In this document: in pieces, positions 20,485 through 29,493 of the stretch
Position numbering within the stretch: position 1 is the first letter of the stretch
How the letters are laid out: each line of letters begins with the position of its first letter
NCBI RefSeq assembly: GCF_002176815.1
Contig: NZ_CP021648.1
Span: forward strand, 3,887,001-3,951,000
Origin: Acidovorax sp. T1
Lineage (GTDB): Bacteria > Pseudomonadota > Gammaproteobacteria > Burkholderiales > Burkholderiaceae_C
Direction: 5' to 3'
DNA length: 64,000 bases
Made by a program: the position numbers and the translations under genes
The notes under the pieces: generated by a model
Seen by the model: the letters and a program-made list of their open reading frames with translations, nothing else
Databases searched by the model: none
What the model was told of the DNA's origin: nothing

Positions 20485-21878
20485 ACATCACCGTGCCCGT
20501 TTCCGTCTACGCCCAGCGCCGTGCTCGTCTGGCCGCCCAGCTCGGCGAAGGCGGCATCGCCATCGTCCCCACAGCGCCCGAGCGCCAGCGCAACCGGGAC
20601 AGCGATTTCCTTTTTCGCCACGACAGCTACTTCTATTACCTGACCGGCTTTACCGAGCCGGGCGCCTGCCTGGTCATCACCCATGACGGCCGCAGCACGC
20701 TGTTTTGCCAGCCCAAAGACATGGAACGCGAGATCTGGGACGGCTACCGGCTCGGCCCGGCGGCGGCCCCCGCCGCGCTGGGCGTGGATGCCGCCCATGC
20801 CAGCGGCGAGCTGGATGCGCAGCTGCCCCGCCTGCTGGAAAACCGGGCCTGCGTCTGGTATCCGTTTGCCACCCACAGCGGCCTGGCCGCCCGAGTGGAG
20901 GGCTGGCTGAATGCCGTGCGCGCCCGCGTGCGCTACGGTGCGCTGTGCCCTGCGGAGCAAAACGACCTGTGCACGCTGCTCGATGAAATGCGCCTGGTCA
21001 AGGATGCGCACGAGCAGGCCATCATGCGCCGCGCCAGCCAGATCAGCGCGGGTGCCCATGTCCGCGCCATGCAGCGCTCGGCCCGCATGCTGCGGGCCGG
21101 CGAAGAGGTGCGCGAATACCACCTCGATGCCGAGCTCCTGCACGAATTTCGCCAGCATGGCTCGCAATACCCCGCCTACGGCTCCATCGTGGCGGCAGGC
21201 GCCAATGCCTGCGTGCTGCACTACCGCGCTGACACGGCACCCGTACGCGATGGCGAGCTGGTGCTGATCGATGCCGGATGCGAGCTTGACGGCTATGCCA
21301 GCGACATCACGCGCACCTTCCCGGCCAATGGCCGTTTCACCGGGCCGCAGCGTGCGCTGTACGACCTGGTGCTGGCCAGCCAGGACGCCGCCGTGGCCGC
21401 CACGCGCGCGGGCGCCCGCTTCACCGATCCGCACGACGCCACCGTGGCCGTGTTGGCGCAGGGCATGCTGGATCTGGGCCTGCTCGATAAGAACAAGGTG
21501 GGCTCGGTGCAGGATGTGATCGACAAACGCGCGTATTTCCAGTTCTACATGCACCGCACCGGCCACTGGCTGGGCATGGACGTGCACGACTGCGGCAGCT
21601 ATGTGGAGCCCGATGAGCTGGGCCAGGTGAGCCAGCGCAAGGACCCGCTCTCGGGCGAGCTCATCACCAACCGCCCCAGCCGCGTGCTGCGCCCGGGCAT
21701 GGTGCTCACCATCGAGCCGGGGCTCTATGTGCGGCCTGCTGCTGGCGTGCCCGAGGCGTTCCACAACATGGGCATCCGCATCGAGGACGATGCCATCGTC
21801 ACCGAGTCCGGCTGCGAGCTGATCACACGCGGCGTGCCGGTGAAGGCCGACGAAATCGAAGCCCTGATGCGCGCCTGA
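20481..21878 (+). CDS. pepP: Xaa-Pro aminopeptidase P
   Basis: A 465-residue M24B metallopeptidase removing N-terminal residues before proline. The N-terminal creatinase-like domain has FLFRHDSYFYYLTGFTEPGA. The catalytic domain shows LIDAGCELDGYASDITRTFP (two metal-binding Asp), HRTGHWLGMDVHDCG (His ligands, about 354-368) and the Glu ligands in LTIEPGLYV and IRIEDDAIV. Length matches E. coli PepP (about 440). The ATGA overlap with murU indicates translational coupling. The end is followed by the pyk promoter region. Confidence 0.95.
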   Translation: MNITVPVSVYAQRRARLAAQLGEGGIAIVPTAPERQRNRDSDFLFRHDSYFYYLTGFTEPGACLVITHDGRSTLFCQPKDMEREIWDGYRLGPAAAPAALGVDAAHASGELDAQLPRLLENRACVWYPFATHSGLAARVEGWLNAVRARVRYGALCPAEQNDLCTLLDEMRLVKDAHEQAIMRRASQISAGAHVRAMQRSARMLRAGEEVREYHLDAELLHEFRQHGSQYPAYGSIVAAGANACVLHYRADTAPVRDGELVLIDAGCELDGYASDITRTFPANGRFTGPQRALYDLVLASQDAAVAATRAGARFTDPHDATVAVLAQGMLDLGLLDKNKVGSVQDVIDKRAYFQFYMHRTGHWLGMDVHDCGSYVEPDELGQVSQRKDPLSGELITNRPSRVLRPGMVLTIEPGLYVRPAAGVPEAFHNMGIRIEDDAIVTESGCELITRGVPVKADEIEALMRA

Positions 21879-21985
21879 ATCGGGCGCACCGCGCGAGCGT
21901 GGCGAGGCGTTCTGGTTTCGCGGGTGTAACCGCTTCCGTGTAAAAATGGAAACTTAATTACATGTTCAGTGAAAGAGACGCATCC

Positions 21986-23422
21986 ATGTCCACCCGTCGC
22001 GCCACCAAGATTGTTGCCACCCTGGGCCCCGCATCGAGCGACCCGGCATTGCTGGAGGCCATGATCCGCGCAGGGGTCAATGTGGTGCGGCTGAACTTCA
22101 GCCACGGCAAGGCGCAGGACCACATCGACCGCGCCACGGCAGTGCGCGCCGCCGCGCAGCGGGCCGGGCGCGAGGTGGCGATCATGGCCGATCTGCAGGG
22201 GCCGAAGATCCGCGTGGGCAAATTTGCCGAAGGCAAGGTGCAACTGCAGCAGGGTGCGCCGTTCGTGCTCGATGCCTCGCGCACCGAGCCGGGCGATCTG
22301 GCCGGCGTGGGGCTGGATTACAAGGAGCTGCCGCGCGATGTGAAGCCGGGCGATGTGCTGCTGCTCAACGACGGGCTGATCGTGCTCACGGTGGACGCGG
22401 TGCGCGGCGAGGCCGTACACACCACGGTGAAGATCGGCGGCGAGCTGTCCAACAACAAGGGCATCAACAAGCAGGGCGGCGGCCTCACGGCGCCGGCCCT
22501 CACGGCCAAGGACATGGACGACATCCGCACGGCCATGGGTTTCCAGGCCGACTATGTGGCCGTGAGCTTTCCCAAGAACGCCACCGACATGGAAATGGCG
22601 CGCCAGCTGTGCAACGTGGCGGCGGCGGAATACCGCCACAAGCCGGGGCTGATTGCCAAAATCGAGCGTGCCGAGGCCATTCCGCACCTGGAAGCCATCC
22701 TGCGCGTCAGCGACGGCATCATGGTGGCGCGGGGCGACCTGGCAGTGGAAGTGGGCAACGCGGCTGTGCCGGCCTTGCAGAAAAAGATGATCCGCATGGC
22801 GCGGGAGCTCGACAAGGTGGTCATCACCGCCACGCAGATGATGGAAAGCATGATCACCAACCCCGTGCCCACCCGGGCCGAGGTGAGCGACGTGGCCAAC
22901 GCAGTGCTGGACGGCACCGATGCGGTAATGCTCAGCGCCGAGACGGCGGCGGGCAAATACCCCCTGGAAACCGTCGAAGAAATGGCCAAGATCTGCGCCG
23001 CCGCCGAGGCGGCCGAGGACCACCAGCTGGACGCCGACTTTACCGGCCGCACCTTTGGCCGGATCGATCAGTCCATTGCCATGGGTGCGCTGTTCACGGC
23101 CCACCACCTGGAAGCCAAGGCCATCGTGGCCATGACCGACAGCGGCTCCACCGCCCTGTGGATGAGCCGCCACCGCAGCCATATCCCGATTTACGCCCTC
23201 ACGCCCAAGGTCGCCACGCAGCGCAAGATGGCCATGTACCGCAATGTGCGGCCCTTGCTGATGGACACCAGCGCCGACCGCGACACGGCGCTGGCGCAGG
23301 CCGAAGGCCATCTCAAGAGCCGCGGCATCGTGCAGCGCGGCGATGTGTATGCCATCACCTGCGGCGAACCCATGGGTGCGCCCGGCGGCACCAACATGCT
23401 GAAAATCTGCCGCGCCAGTTGA
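21986..23422 (+). CDS. pyk: Pyruvate kinase
   Basis: A 478-residue pyruvate kinase, last step of glycolysis. ATKIVATLGPASSD opens the barrel; GVNVVRLNFSHG, the catalytic Lys motif LIAKIERAEAIPHL (about 214-227) and MVARGDLAVEVG are intact, and MTDSGSTALWMSR lies in the C-terminal domain. Start 21986 (MSTRRATK) is preferred, with AAAGAG 9-14 bp upstream; an ATG at 21962 would add eight residues. The gene is convergent with the PAP2 gene, whose frameshifted tail now overlaps its last 68 bp. Confidence 0.95.
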   Translation: MSTRRATKIVATLGPASSDPALLEAMIRAGVNVVRLNFSHGKAQDHIDRATAVRAAAQRAGREVAIMADLQGPKIRVGKFAEGKVQLQQGAPFVLDASRTEPGDLAGVGLDYKELPRDVKPGDVLLLNDGLIVLTVDAVRGEAVHTTVKIGGELSNNKGINKQGGGLTAPALTAKDMDDIRTAMGFQADYVAVSFPKNATDMEMARQLCNVAAAEYRHKPGLIAKIERAEAIPHLEAILRVSDGIMVARGDLAVEVGNAAVPALQKKMIRMARELDKVVITATQMMESMITNPVPTRAEVSDVANAVLDGTDAVMLSAETAAGKYPLETVEEMAKICAAAEAAEDHQLDADFTGRTFGRIDQSIAMGALFTAHHLEAKAIVAMTDSGSTALWMSRHRSHIPIYALTPKVATQRKMAMYRNVRPLLMDTSADRDTALAQAEGHLKSRGIVQRGDVYAITCGEPMGAPGGTNMLKICRAS

Positions 23423-24242
23423 CGCCGTTGACTGCGCTCGCTGCGTGACAGACGGCCAGGTCACGTCGTCGCATGGGGCGATGATTCGGGCGGCAACGGG
23501 CAGTCGGCAAACGCAAAGCGCTGGCGCAGCAAGCCCGCCGCCAGGTCGCACAGCCCGCCGCCAGGTCGCACAGCCAGCCGGTGGTCCAGCACAGCCAGCC
23601 CGTCCACAGGGTGTGGCTCATGAAATGGGCGCCGCGCACCTGCTGGGCCCCGCCCAGAACCAGGCCAGCGGTCAGCGATGCCGCCAGCCACAGGCGCGCA
23701 GCGCGCGGCTGGCGCCGCCGCAGGGCAAAGTAGCCGCCGAGAAAGGAAAACCCCGTCGAGGCATGGCCCGCCGGAAAGCAGTGCCCACCCCCGCCATCGA
23801 CGATGCCCAGCGCCCAGTGCGATGCATAGCGGGCCACGCCGCCGAACTCGGCCAGGTCCCAGGGGCAGCTGGTGGCGCTCAGGCTTTTGAAGCTGCTCAC
23901 CACGCCCAATGCCACCAGGGCGCTGATGGCCAGTTGCAGCCGCTCCCCCAGGTCGATGCGCCGCAGCAAGCCGACGGGCCACCACACGCCCAAGGTCAGC
24001 AGCAGCAAAAAAATCCAGGCCGTGCGGCGGGCGCCCTCGTGCAGCACCTGAACAAGAAACCACTGATCGCGCATCGGGAACCCGGTGCCCGTGCCAAAGG
24101 CATGGGCCAGCGCCCGGTCTTGCCCCAGGGCGTCCCAGGCCAGCAGGCACACCAGGGTGCCCATGGTCCAGGCCAGGGGGGGGTGCAGGGAACGGGGAGA
24201 CAAGGCAGGGGAAAGAATCGAATGCGGCATGGTGGGCACCAT
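23355..24242 (-). CDS. PAP2-family membrane phosphatase with frameshifted tail
   Basis: An inner-membrane PAP2 phosphatase with about five hydrophobic helices. The three PAP2 blocks are seen as SFKSLSATSCPWDL, HCFPAGHASTGFSFLG and RGAHFMSHTLWTGW, where His residues form the phospho-enzyme site; relatives act on lipid A or undecaprenyl/phosphatidyl phosphates. An exact 20-bp tandem duplication near the 3' end shifts the frame, replacing a short tail (LLRQRFAFADC... ending at 23461) by about 60 Cys/Arg-rich residues that run into pyk antisense. The last catalytic His lies before the duplication, so activity may survive. It diverges from a two-component operon over a PmrA-box-like repeat. The start could also be 24230. 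Confidence 0.8.
   Translation of the reverse strand: MVPTMPHSILSPALSPRSLHPPLAWTMGTLVCLLAWDALGQDRALAHAFGTGTGFPMRDQWFLVQVLHEGARRTAWIFLLLLTLGVWWPVGLLRRIDLGERLQLAISALVALGVVSSFKSLSATSCPWDLAEFGGVARYASHWALGIVDGGGGHCFPAGHASTGFSFLGGYFALRRRQPRAARLWLAASLTAGLVLGGAQQVRGAHFMSHTLWTGWLCWTTGWLCDLAAGCATWRRACCASALRLPTARCRPNHRPMRRRDLAVCHAASAVNGVNWRGRFSACWCRRAHPWVRRR
23532..23571. repeat. 20-bp exact tandem duplication
   Basis: AGCCCGCCGCCAGGTCGCAC occurs twice, at 23532-23551 and 23552-23571. Deleting one copy restores a minus-strand reading WLCDLAAGLLRQRFAFADC that ends at 23461, just clear of pyk. Confidence 0.97.
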
Positions 24243-24253
24243 AGGCGCCGGCG

Positions 24254-24270
24254 CTTAACGGGGTCTTAAC
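24254..24270 (+). promoter_or_regulatory. PmrA-box-like direct repeat
   Basis: CTTAAC, 5 nt, CTTAAC: half-sites 11 bp apart, the layout described for PmrA/BasR and related OmpR-family boxes (YTTAAK-N5-YTTAAK). It sits in the 65-bp gap between the divergent PAP2 gene and the response-regulator gene. Confidence 0.6.
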
Positions 24271-24307
24271 CTTTTCAGCGCAGCCCCGCCACAGCGACAA
24301 TGGGACC

Positions 24308-25015
24308 ATGCGAATCCTTGTGGTGGAAGATGATGCGGGCATTGCCGACGGGCTGCGCACCAATCTGCAGCAACGCGGTTATGCCGTGGATGTGTGCGAT
24401 GGCGTTGCCTCGGCCTGGAGCGCCTTGCGCGCCGAGCGCTTTGATGCCGTGCTGCTGGACCTGGGGCTGGCCGACGGTGAAGGCAGCGAATTGCTGCAGC
24501 GGCTGCGCACCAGCCCGGCCGCTGCGGGCCTGGCGGCGGGCGCGCCGACACTGCCCGACCCCGCAACCCCGGTGCTCATCGTGACGGCCCGTGATCTGGT
24601 CAGCCAGCGCATTGCCGGCCTGGACCAGGGTGCCGACGACTATCTGGTCAAGCCCTTTGATGTTGATGAACTCGACGCCCGTTTGCGTGCGCTGCTGCGC
24701 CGTGCGGCGGGCCGGGCCTCGCCCACCATCCGCTACGGGGATATCGAAGTGGACCCGGCTGCACGCACGGTGATGCAGGATGGCAAACCGGTCGAGATGT
24801 CGCCGCGCGAGTTTTCGGTGCTGCTGGTGCTGCTGCAGGCCCGAGGCCGCGTGCTGTCACGCCAGCAGATCGAAGAGCGCTTGTACAGCTGGCAATCGGC
24901 CATCGAGAGCAACGCGGTGGAAGTGCACATCCACCATCTTCGCCGCAAGCTGGGCAGCGGGTGCATCCAGACCATGCGGGGCGTGGGCTACTTCATGCCG
25001 CAGGAGGCCTTGTGA
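24308..25015 (+). CDS. OmpR-family response regulator (PmrA/QseB/TctD type)
   Basis: A 235-residue two-component regulator. The receiver domain has the acidic pocket VVEDD (5-9), phospho-acceptor Asp in DAVLLDLGLADG (about 52), Thr in VLIVTARD and Lys in DYLVKPFDVDELDARL. The receiver is lengthened by an Ala/Pro-rich insert (SPAAAGLAAGAPTLPDPATP) before strand 4. The C-terminal winged helix (EMSPREFSVLLVLLQARGRV, EVHIHHLRRKLG) binds tandem direct repeats, and such a repeat lies just upstream. It overlaps the sensor-kinase gene by one base (TGATG). Confidence 0.93.
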   Translation: MRILVVEDDAGIADGLRTNLQQRGYAVDVCDGVASAWSALRAERFDAVLLDLGLADGEGSELLQRLRTSPAAAGLAAGAPTLPDPATPVLIVTARDLVSQRIAGLDQGADDYLVKPFDVDELDARLRALLRRAAGRASPTIRYGDIEVDPAARTVMQDGKPVEMSPREFSVLLVLLQARGRVLSRQQIEERLYSWQSAIESNAVEVHIHHLRRKLGSGCIQTMRGVGYFMPQEAL

Positions 25016-26385
25016 TGCCGGCGCCGGGAGCGGGTCGCCATTCCCTGACCCGGCATCTGCTGCTGTGGTCTCTGGGCGCTCTGGTGTTGGTGTGGGGCAG
25101 CTTTGTGTTCATGGGATACCGCGCCGGTGTGCACGAAGCGGATGAGCTGACCGATGGACATCTGGCCAGTGTGGCGGCGCTGCTCATCAACCTGCGCGCT
25201 TCCGAGTCCGTGGAGACGTCCGTTACCACGCAGCGCGCGCCGACGCCGTGGCTCAAATCGCATGACTACCAGCAGTCCATCAGCGTCGTGCAGTGGGATG
25301 CCGCCGGGCGTGTGCTGGCGCAAAGCGGCAGCGCGCCCTTGCCCCCCTTTGGTGTTGCGGAGGGGTTTGCCGACTTGCGCCTGGGGCCGCAGGCCGTGGC
25401 CTGGCGTAGTTTTTCGCAATGGGATGGTTCCAAGACCCGCAAGGTCATGGTGCTGCTGGAGTTGCGCGAGCGTGACGAACTGGCACAGGACATCGCCGAG
25501 CAGATGGTCGAGCCCGGCTTGTGGCTGCTGCCCGTGGTGGCGCTGGCCCTGGGCCTGGCCTTGCGGCGCGGCTTGCGGCCCTTGTATGCCCTGTCTGCGG
25601 ACGTGGCCGCGCTGGACCCCGCGAGCACGCAGCGTCTCGCGTCACGCCACGCATGGAGTGAATTCGAATCGGTGGTGGCCTCTATCAACACCTTGCTGGA
25701 CCGGCAGCAGGACGCACTGGTGCGCGAGCGGCGTCTGGCCAATGAAGTGGCCCACGAGTTGCGCACACCGCTGTCTTCCATTGCGTTGCAGGCCAGTGCG
25801 CTGGGAGGGGGGCTCGCCCCGCAGGCGCAGGCGCAGGCAGTGGCACAGATCGGGCAGGACGCCCTGCGTGCAGGGCATGTGCTGAACCAGTTGCTGGCGT
25901 TGGCACGGGCCAGCCGCGCGCAGTTGCACGAAGCCAAGGCGCCGGTGGACCTGGCTGCCACGGCGCGCGCGGTATGCGCCGACTATGCGCAGGCCGCATG
26001 GAAGCGGGGGGGCGAGATTGCCCTGGTGGCGCCCGACACGCTGGAACTGATGGGGCATGCGGTGCTGCTGGACCTGGCGGTGCGCAATCTGGTCGAAAAC
26101 GCCCTCAAGCACACCCCGCCTGGTACCCGGATTTCCGTGCAGATCGGGCAGTCCGACACCGGGGCGGCCTGGTTGCAGGTGTGTGACGACGGCAAGCGCG
26201 TCCAGGCGGATGGGGACCACGCGAGGGTGGCGCGCCCGGTGGACAGCCTGCACCTGGGGCATGAAATCGTGCTGCGCGTGGCGCAAATGCACGGGGGCGC
26301 CTTTGGCGCAGCAGCCGCGCCAGCGCCATTCACCACCTGCTACCGTCTGGATTTTCCGCCACCTGCCGCCGTAGCAGCCGGGTAA
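25015..26385 (+). CDS. Sensor histidine kinase with degenerate ATP lid
   Basis: A 456-residue membrane sensor kinase paired with the upstream regulator; AGGAGG 13 bp before the ATG supports the start. TM1 is LLLWSLGALVLVWGSFVFMG (about 16-35), a periplasmic loop of about 125 residues follows, then TM2 (LWLLPVVALALGLAL, about 165-180). The H-box is NEVAHELRTPLSSI (His about 248) and the N-box NLVENALKHTPPG. The usual G1/F/G2 boxes are poor: CDDGKRVQAD in place of DxGxG and LHLGHEIV in place of GLGLAIV, with a very short segment between. It may bind ATP atypically, or act mostly as a phosphatase. Confidence 0.9.
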   Translation: MPAPGAGRHSLTRHLLLWSLGALVLVWGSFVFMGYRAGVHEADELTDGHLASVAALLINLRASESVETSVTTQRAPTPWLKSHDYQQSISVVQWDAAGRVLAQSGSAPLPPFGVAEGFADLRLGPQAVAWRSFSQWDGSKTRKVMVLLELRERDELAQDIAEQMVEPGLWLLPVVALALGLALRRGLRPLYALSADVAALDPASTQRLASRHAWSEFESVVASINTLLDRQQDALVRERRLANEVAHELRTPLSSIALQASALGGGLAPQAQAQAVAQIGQDALRAGHVLNQLLALARASRAQLHEAKAPVDLAATARAVCADYAQAAWKRGGEIALVAPDTLELMGHAVLLDLAVRNLVENALKHTPPGTRISVQIGQSDTGAAWLQVCDDGKRVQADGDHARVARPVDSLHLGHEIVLRVAQMHGGAFGAAAAPAPFTTCYRLDFPPPAAVAAG

Positions 26386-26462
26386 AATCCAGGTTACCAA
26401 GCGGTTACCACCGCAGCGGCTGCCTGTCAGCTCCCCATCAACCCTGAACGGACTTCACGACC

Positions 26463-27527
26463 ATGCCCCTCGTCTCGATGCGCGAACTGCTCGACCATGC
26501 TGCCACCAATGGCTATGGCATTCCTGCCTTCAACGTCAACAATCTGGAGCAGGTGCAGGCCGTGATGGCCGCTGCCGACGAGGTGGGCGCCCCGGTGATC
26601 CTCCAGGCCAGCGCCGGTGCGCGCAAATACGCGGGCGAGGCCTTCATCAAGCACCTGATCCAGGCGGCGGCCGAGATGTATCCCCATATTCCGCTGGTGA
26701 TGCACCAGGACCACGGCACCTCGCCCAAGGTGTGCCAGGGCGCCATTGATCTGGGCTTCGGCTCGGTGATGATGGACGGCTCGCTGATGGAAGACGGCAA
26801 GACGCCGTCATCTTTCGACTACAACGTGGAAGTCACCCGCAAGGTGGTGGACATGGCGCACAAGGTGGGCGTCACCGTGGAAGGCGAACTGGGCTGCCTG
26901 GGCAACCTGGAAACTGGGGAAGCCGGTGAGGAAGACGGCATTGGCGCCGAGGGCAAGCTGGACCACAGCCAGATGCTGACCGACCCCGAAGAAGCCGCCA
27001 CCTTCGTCAAGGCCACGCAACTCGACGCGCTGGCCATTGCGATTGGCACCAGCCATGGCGCCTACAAGTTCAGCCGCAAGCCCACGGGCGATATCCTGGC
27101 CATCAGCCGTGTCAAGGAAATCCACCTGCGCATTCCCAACACCCACCTCGTCATGCACGGCTCCTCGTCGGTGCCCGCCGAGCTGCTGGCCATCATCAAC
27201 CAGTACGGCGGCAAGATGAAGGAAACCTACGGCGTGCCTGTCGAAGAGATCCAGGAAGCCATCAAGCATGGTGTGCGCAAGATCAACATCGACACCGACA
27301 TCCGTTTGGCCATGACCGGCGCGGTGCGCAAGTTCCTGGCCGAGAACCCCGAAAAGTTCGATGCCCGCGAATGGCTCAAGCCCGCGCGGGAAGCCGCCAA
27401 GGCCATTTGTAAACAGCGCTACATCGAGTTTGGCTGTGAAGGCCAGGGCGCCAAGATCAAGGGCCACAGCTTGCAGGTCGTGGCTGCTCAATACGCCTCG
27501 GGGGCGCTGGCACAACGGGTGAATTGA
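26463..27527 (+). CDS. fba: Class II fructose-1,6-bisphosphate aldolase
   Basis: A 354-residue Zn-dependent aldolase of the Calvin-cycle subtype common in Burkholderiales. Zn ligands are in VMHQDHGTS (His, about 80-86), HGVR and [23 protein letters not shown] carries the conserved acidic residues, and [16 protein letters not shown] the phosphate-binding region. It acts in glycolysis/gluconeogenesis in the cytoplasm. In many Burkholderiales purC follows fba directly; here fba ends in a strong terminator and purC is 16 kb away on the other strand. Confidence 0.96.
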   Translation: MPLVSMRELLDHAATNGYGIPAFNVNNLEQVQAVMAAADEVGAPVILQASAGARKYAGEAFIKHLIQAAAEMYPHIPLVMHQDHGTSPKVCQGAIDLGFGSVMMDGSLMEDGKTPSSFDYNVEVTRKVVDMAHKVGVTVEGELGCLGNLETGEAGEEDGIGAEGKLDHSQMLTDPEEAATFVKATQLDALAIAIGTSHGAYKFSRKPTGDILAISRVKEIHLRIPNTHLVMHGSSSVPAELLAIINQYGGKMKETYGVPVEEIQEAIKHGVRKINIDTDIRLAMTGAVRKFLAENPEKFDAREWLKPAREAAKAICKQRYIEFGCEGQGAKIKGHSLQVVAAQYASGALAQRVN

Positions 27528-27564
27528 TCTGCGCTGCAGGGCCGCAGTCTGTGGCCCCGGAAGC

Positions 27565-27598
27565 AAGCCGGTGAACTGTGTGTCACCGGCTTTTTTTT
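27565..27598 (+). terminator. fba terminator
   Basis: AAGCCGGTGA (27565-27574), 8-nt loop, TCACCGGCTT (27583-27592), continuing into a run of T residues. Confidence 0.95.
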
Positions 27599-27600
27599 GG

Positions 27601-27857
27601 CTTGTGGCGGGAAAGTACAGGTGCACCGTCATCGCATGGTGTGAATGCATAGGCATTCAATTTTCTTCATGTAAGCTCGCGGTCAGATTGCCCGGGTGGG
27701 CGCCGTGCGAAATGCCTGATACCAAGTCGCCTTCAAAAATTACCCGCTTGATCATTTCGCTGCTTCTGTTTTCTGCGCCCCTTTCCAGTCACTCGCGCAC
27801 GCCAGCCCCTTGTCTGACGGCCTGGCATAACGGTTACGAAACTTGAGGAGAACTCTG
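27601..27857 (+). promoter_or_regulatory. pntAB upstream region with small palindrome
   Basis: 257 bp without a gene, AT-richer than the flanks (ATTTTCTTCATGTAAG, CAAAAATTACCCG). TGAATGC-ATAG-GCATTCA (27642-27659) is a perfect 7-bp inverted repeat and a possible operator. GAGGAG at 27845-27850 is the pntA ribosome binding site. No promoter hexamers could be fixed with confidence. Confidence 0.45.
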
Positions 27858-29459
27858 ATGCAGACAAGCCCCATCCCGCAGCCACAGCGCATTGGCGTGC
27901 CCAGGGAAACCTTCCCCGGCGAAAAGCGCGTGGCCACCGTGCCCGATGTGGTGGAGAAGCTGATCAAGCTGGGCTTCACCGTCACGGTGGAGTCCGGCGC
28001 CGGGGATGCCGCCAATTTCAGTGACGACGCCTTCCGCGCCGCGGGCGCCCAGATCGTCGGCGACGCCGCCGCACTATGGGCTGCATCAGACATCGTCTTC
28101 AAGGTGCGCCCGCCCAGCAGCGACGAAGTGGCGCTGATGCGCGAGGGCACGACGCTCATCGATTTCATCTGGCCCGCCCAGAACCCCGAGCTGATGCAGC
28201 AGCTGGCGGCCCGCAAGGCCACGGTACTGGCCATCGACTGCCTGCCGCGCACGCTGAGCCGTGCCCAGAAGATGGACGCGCTCACGTCCACCGCAGGCGT
28301 CAGCGGCTACCGTGCCGTCATTGAGGCGGCCAACGCCTTTGGTCGCTTCTTCAATGGCCAGATCACGGCAGCGGGCAAGGTACCGCCTGCCAAGGTGTTC
28401 ATTGCAGGCGCTGGCGTGGCGGGCTTGGCCGCCATTGGTACCGCGGCCAATCTGGGCGCCATCGTGCGTGCCAACGACACGCGCGCCGAGGTGGCCGACC
28501 AGGTCAAGTCACTGGGCGGCGAGTTCGTCAAGGTGGACTACGAAGAAGAAGGCTCGGGTGGCGGCGGCTACGCCAAGGTCATGAGTGAAGGCTTCCAGAC
28601 CGCGCAGCGCAAGATGTACGCAGAGCAGGCCAAGGATGCCGACATCATCATCACCACCGCGCTGATCCCCGGCAAACCTGCGCCCAAACTCATCACGGCC
28701 GAGATGGTGCAGAGCATGAAGCCCGGAAGCGTGATCGTGGACATGGCCGCCGAGCAGGGCGGCAACTGCGAGCTGACCGTGCCCGGCCAGGCCGTGGTGC
28801 GCCATAGTGTGACCATCGTCGGCTACACCGACCTGGCTTCGCGCCTGGCCAAGCAGTCGTCCACGCTGTACGCCACCAACCTGCTGCGCCTGACCGAAGA
28901 GCTGTGCAAGGCCAAGGACGGCGTGGCCATGGTCAACATGGAAGACGACGCGATCCGGGGTCTCACCGTGATCAAGGAGGGCGCTATCACCTGGCCCGCG
29001 CCGCCGCTCAAGCAGGCCCCTGCGCCCGCACCCAAGGCTGCGGCAGCCCCCGCGACCGTGAAGAAATCCAGCCACGGTCCGGGCGCCCCCATGTCCGCCA
29101 AGACATTGACCATTGTTTTTGCCGTGCTGGCCGTGGTGTTCTGGGCCATCGGTGCCTATGCGCCCGTGGCCTTCCTGGGGCACTTCACCGTGTTTGTGCT
29201 GGCCTGCTTCATCGGCTACATGGTGGTGTGGAACGTCACACCTGCGCTGCACACGCCGCTGATGAGCGTGACCAACGCCATCTCCAGCATCATCGCCATC
29301 GGCGCGTTGGTGCAGATTGCACCGCCCGATGCGGGTGTCAACGGGCGCCCGGACGGGCTCATCCTCTGGCTGGCCTTTGCCGCTCTGGTGCTCACGGCCA
29401 TCAACATGTTCGGCGGCTTTGCGGTCACGCGCCGCATGCTGGCCATGTTCCGCAAGTAA
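27858..29459 (+). CDS. pntA: NAD(P) transhydrogenase subunit alpha
   Basis: A 533-residue single-chain PntA combining the soluble NAD(H)-binding domain I with four membrane helices (family alpha1+alpha2 fused). [19 protein letters not shown] opens the domain; [18 protein letters not shown] (about 179-196) is the NAD-binding Rossmann loop; a Pro/Ala linker ([13 protein letters not shown]) leads to membrane helices from about 415 ([20 protein letters not shown]). With PntB it couples proton re-entry to NADPH formation. Start 27858 has GAGGAG 8 bp upstream. pntB follows after 34 bp. Confidence 0.96.
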   Translation: MQTSPIPQPQRIGVPRETFPGEKRVATVPDVVEKLIKLGFTVTVESGAGDAANFSDDAFRAAGAQIVGDAAALWAASDIVFKVRPPSSDEVALMREGTTLIDFIWPAQNPELMQQLAARKATVLAIDCLPRTLSRAQKMDALTSTAGVSGYRAVIEAANAFGRFFNGQITAAGKVPPAKVFIAGAGVAGLAAIGTAANLGAIVRANDTRAEVADQVKSLGGEFVKVDYEEEGSGGGGYAKVMSEGFQTAQRKMYAEQAKDADIIITTALIPGKPAPKLITAEMVQSMKPGSVIVDMAAEQGGNCELTVPGQAVVRHSVTIVGYTDLASRLAKQSSTLYATNLLRLTEELCKAKDGVAMVNMEDDAIRGLTVIKEGAITWPAPPLKQAPAPAPKAAAAPATVKKSSHGPGAPMSAKTLTIVFAVLAVVFWAIGAYAPVAFLGHFTVFVLACFIGYMVVWNVTPALHTPLMSVTNAISSIIAIGALVQIAPPDAGVNGRPDGLILWLAFAALVLTAINMFGGFAVTRRMLAMFRK

Positions 29460-29493
29460 CTCCATCACAACAAGAACACAAGGAGCACAGAGC

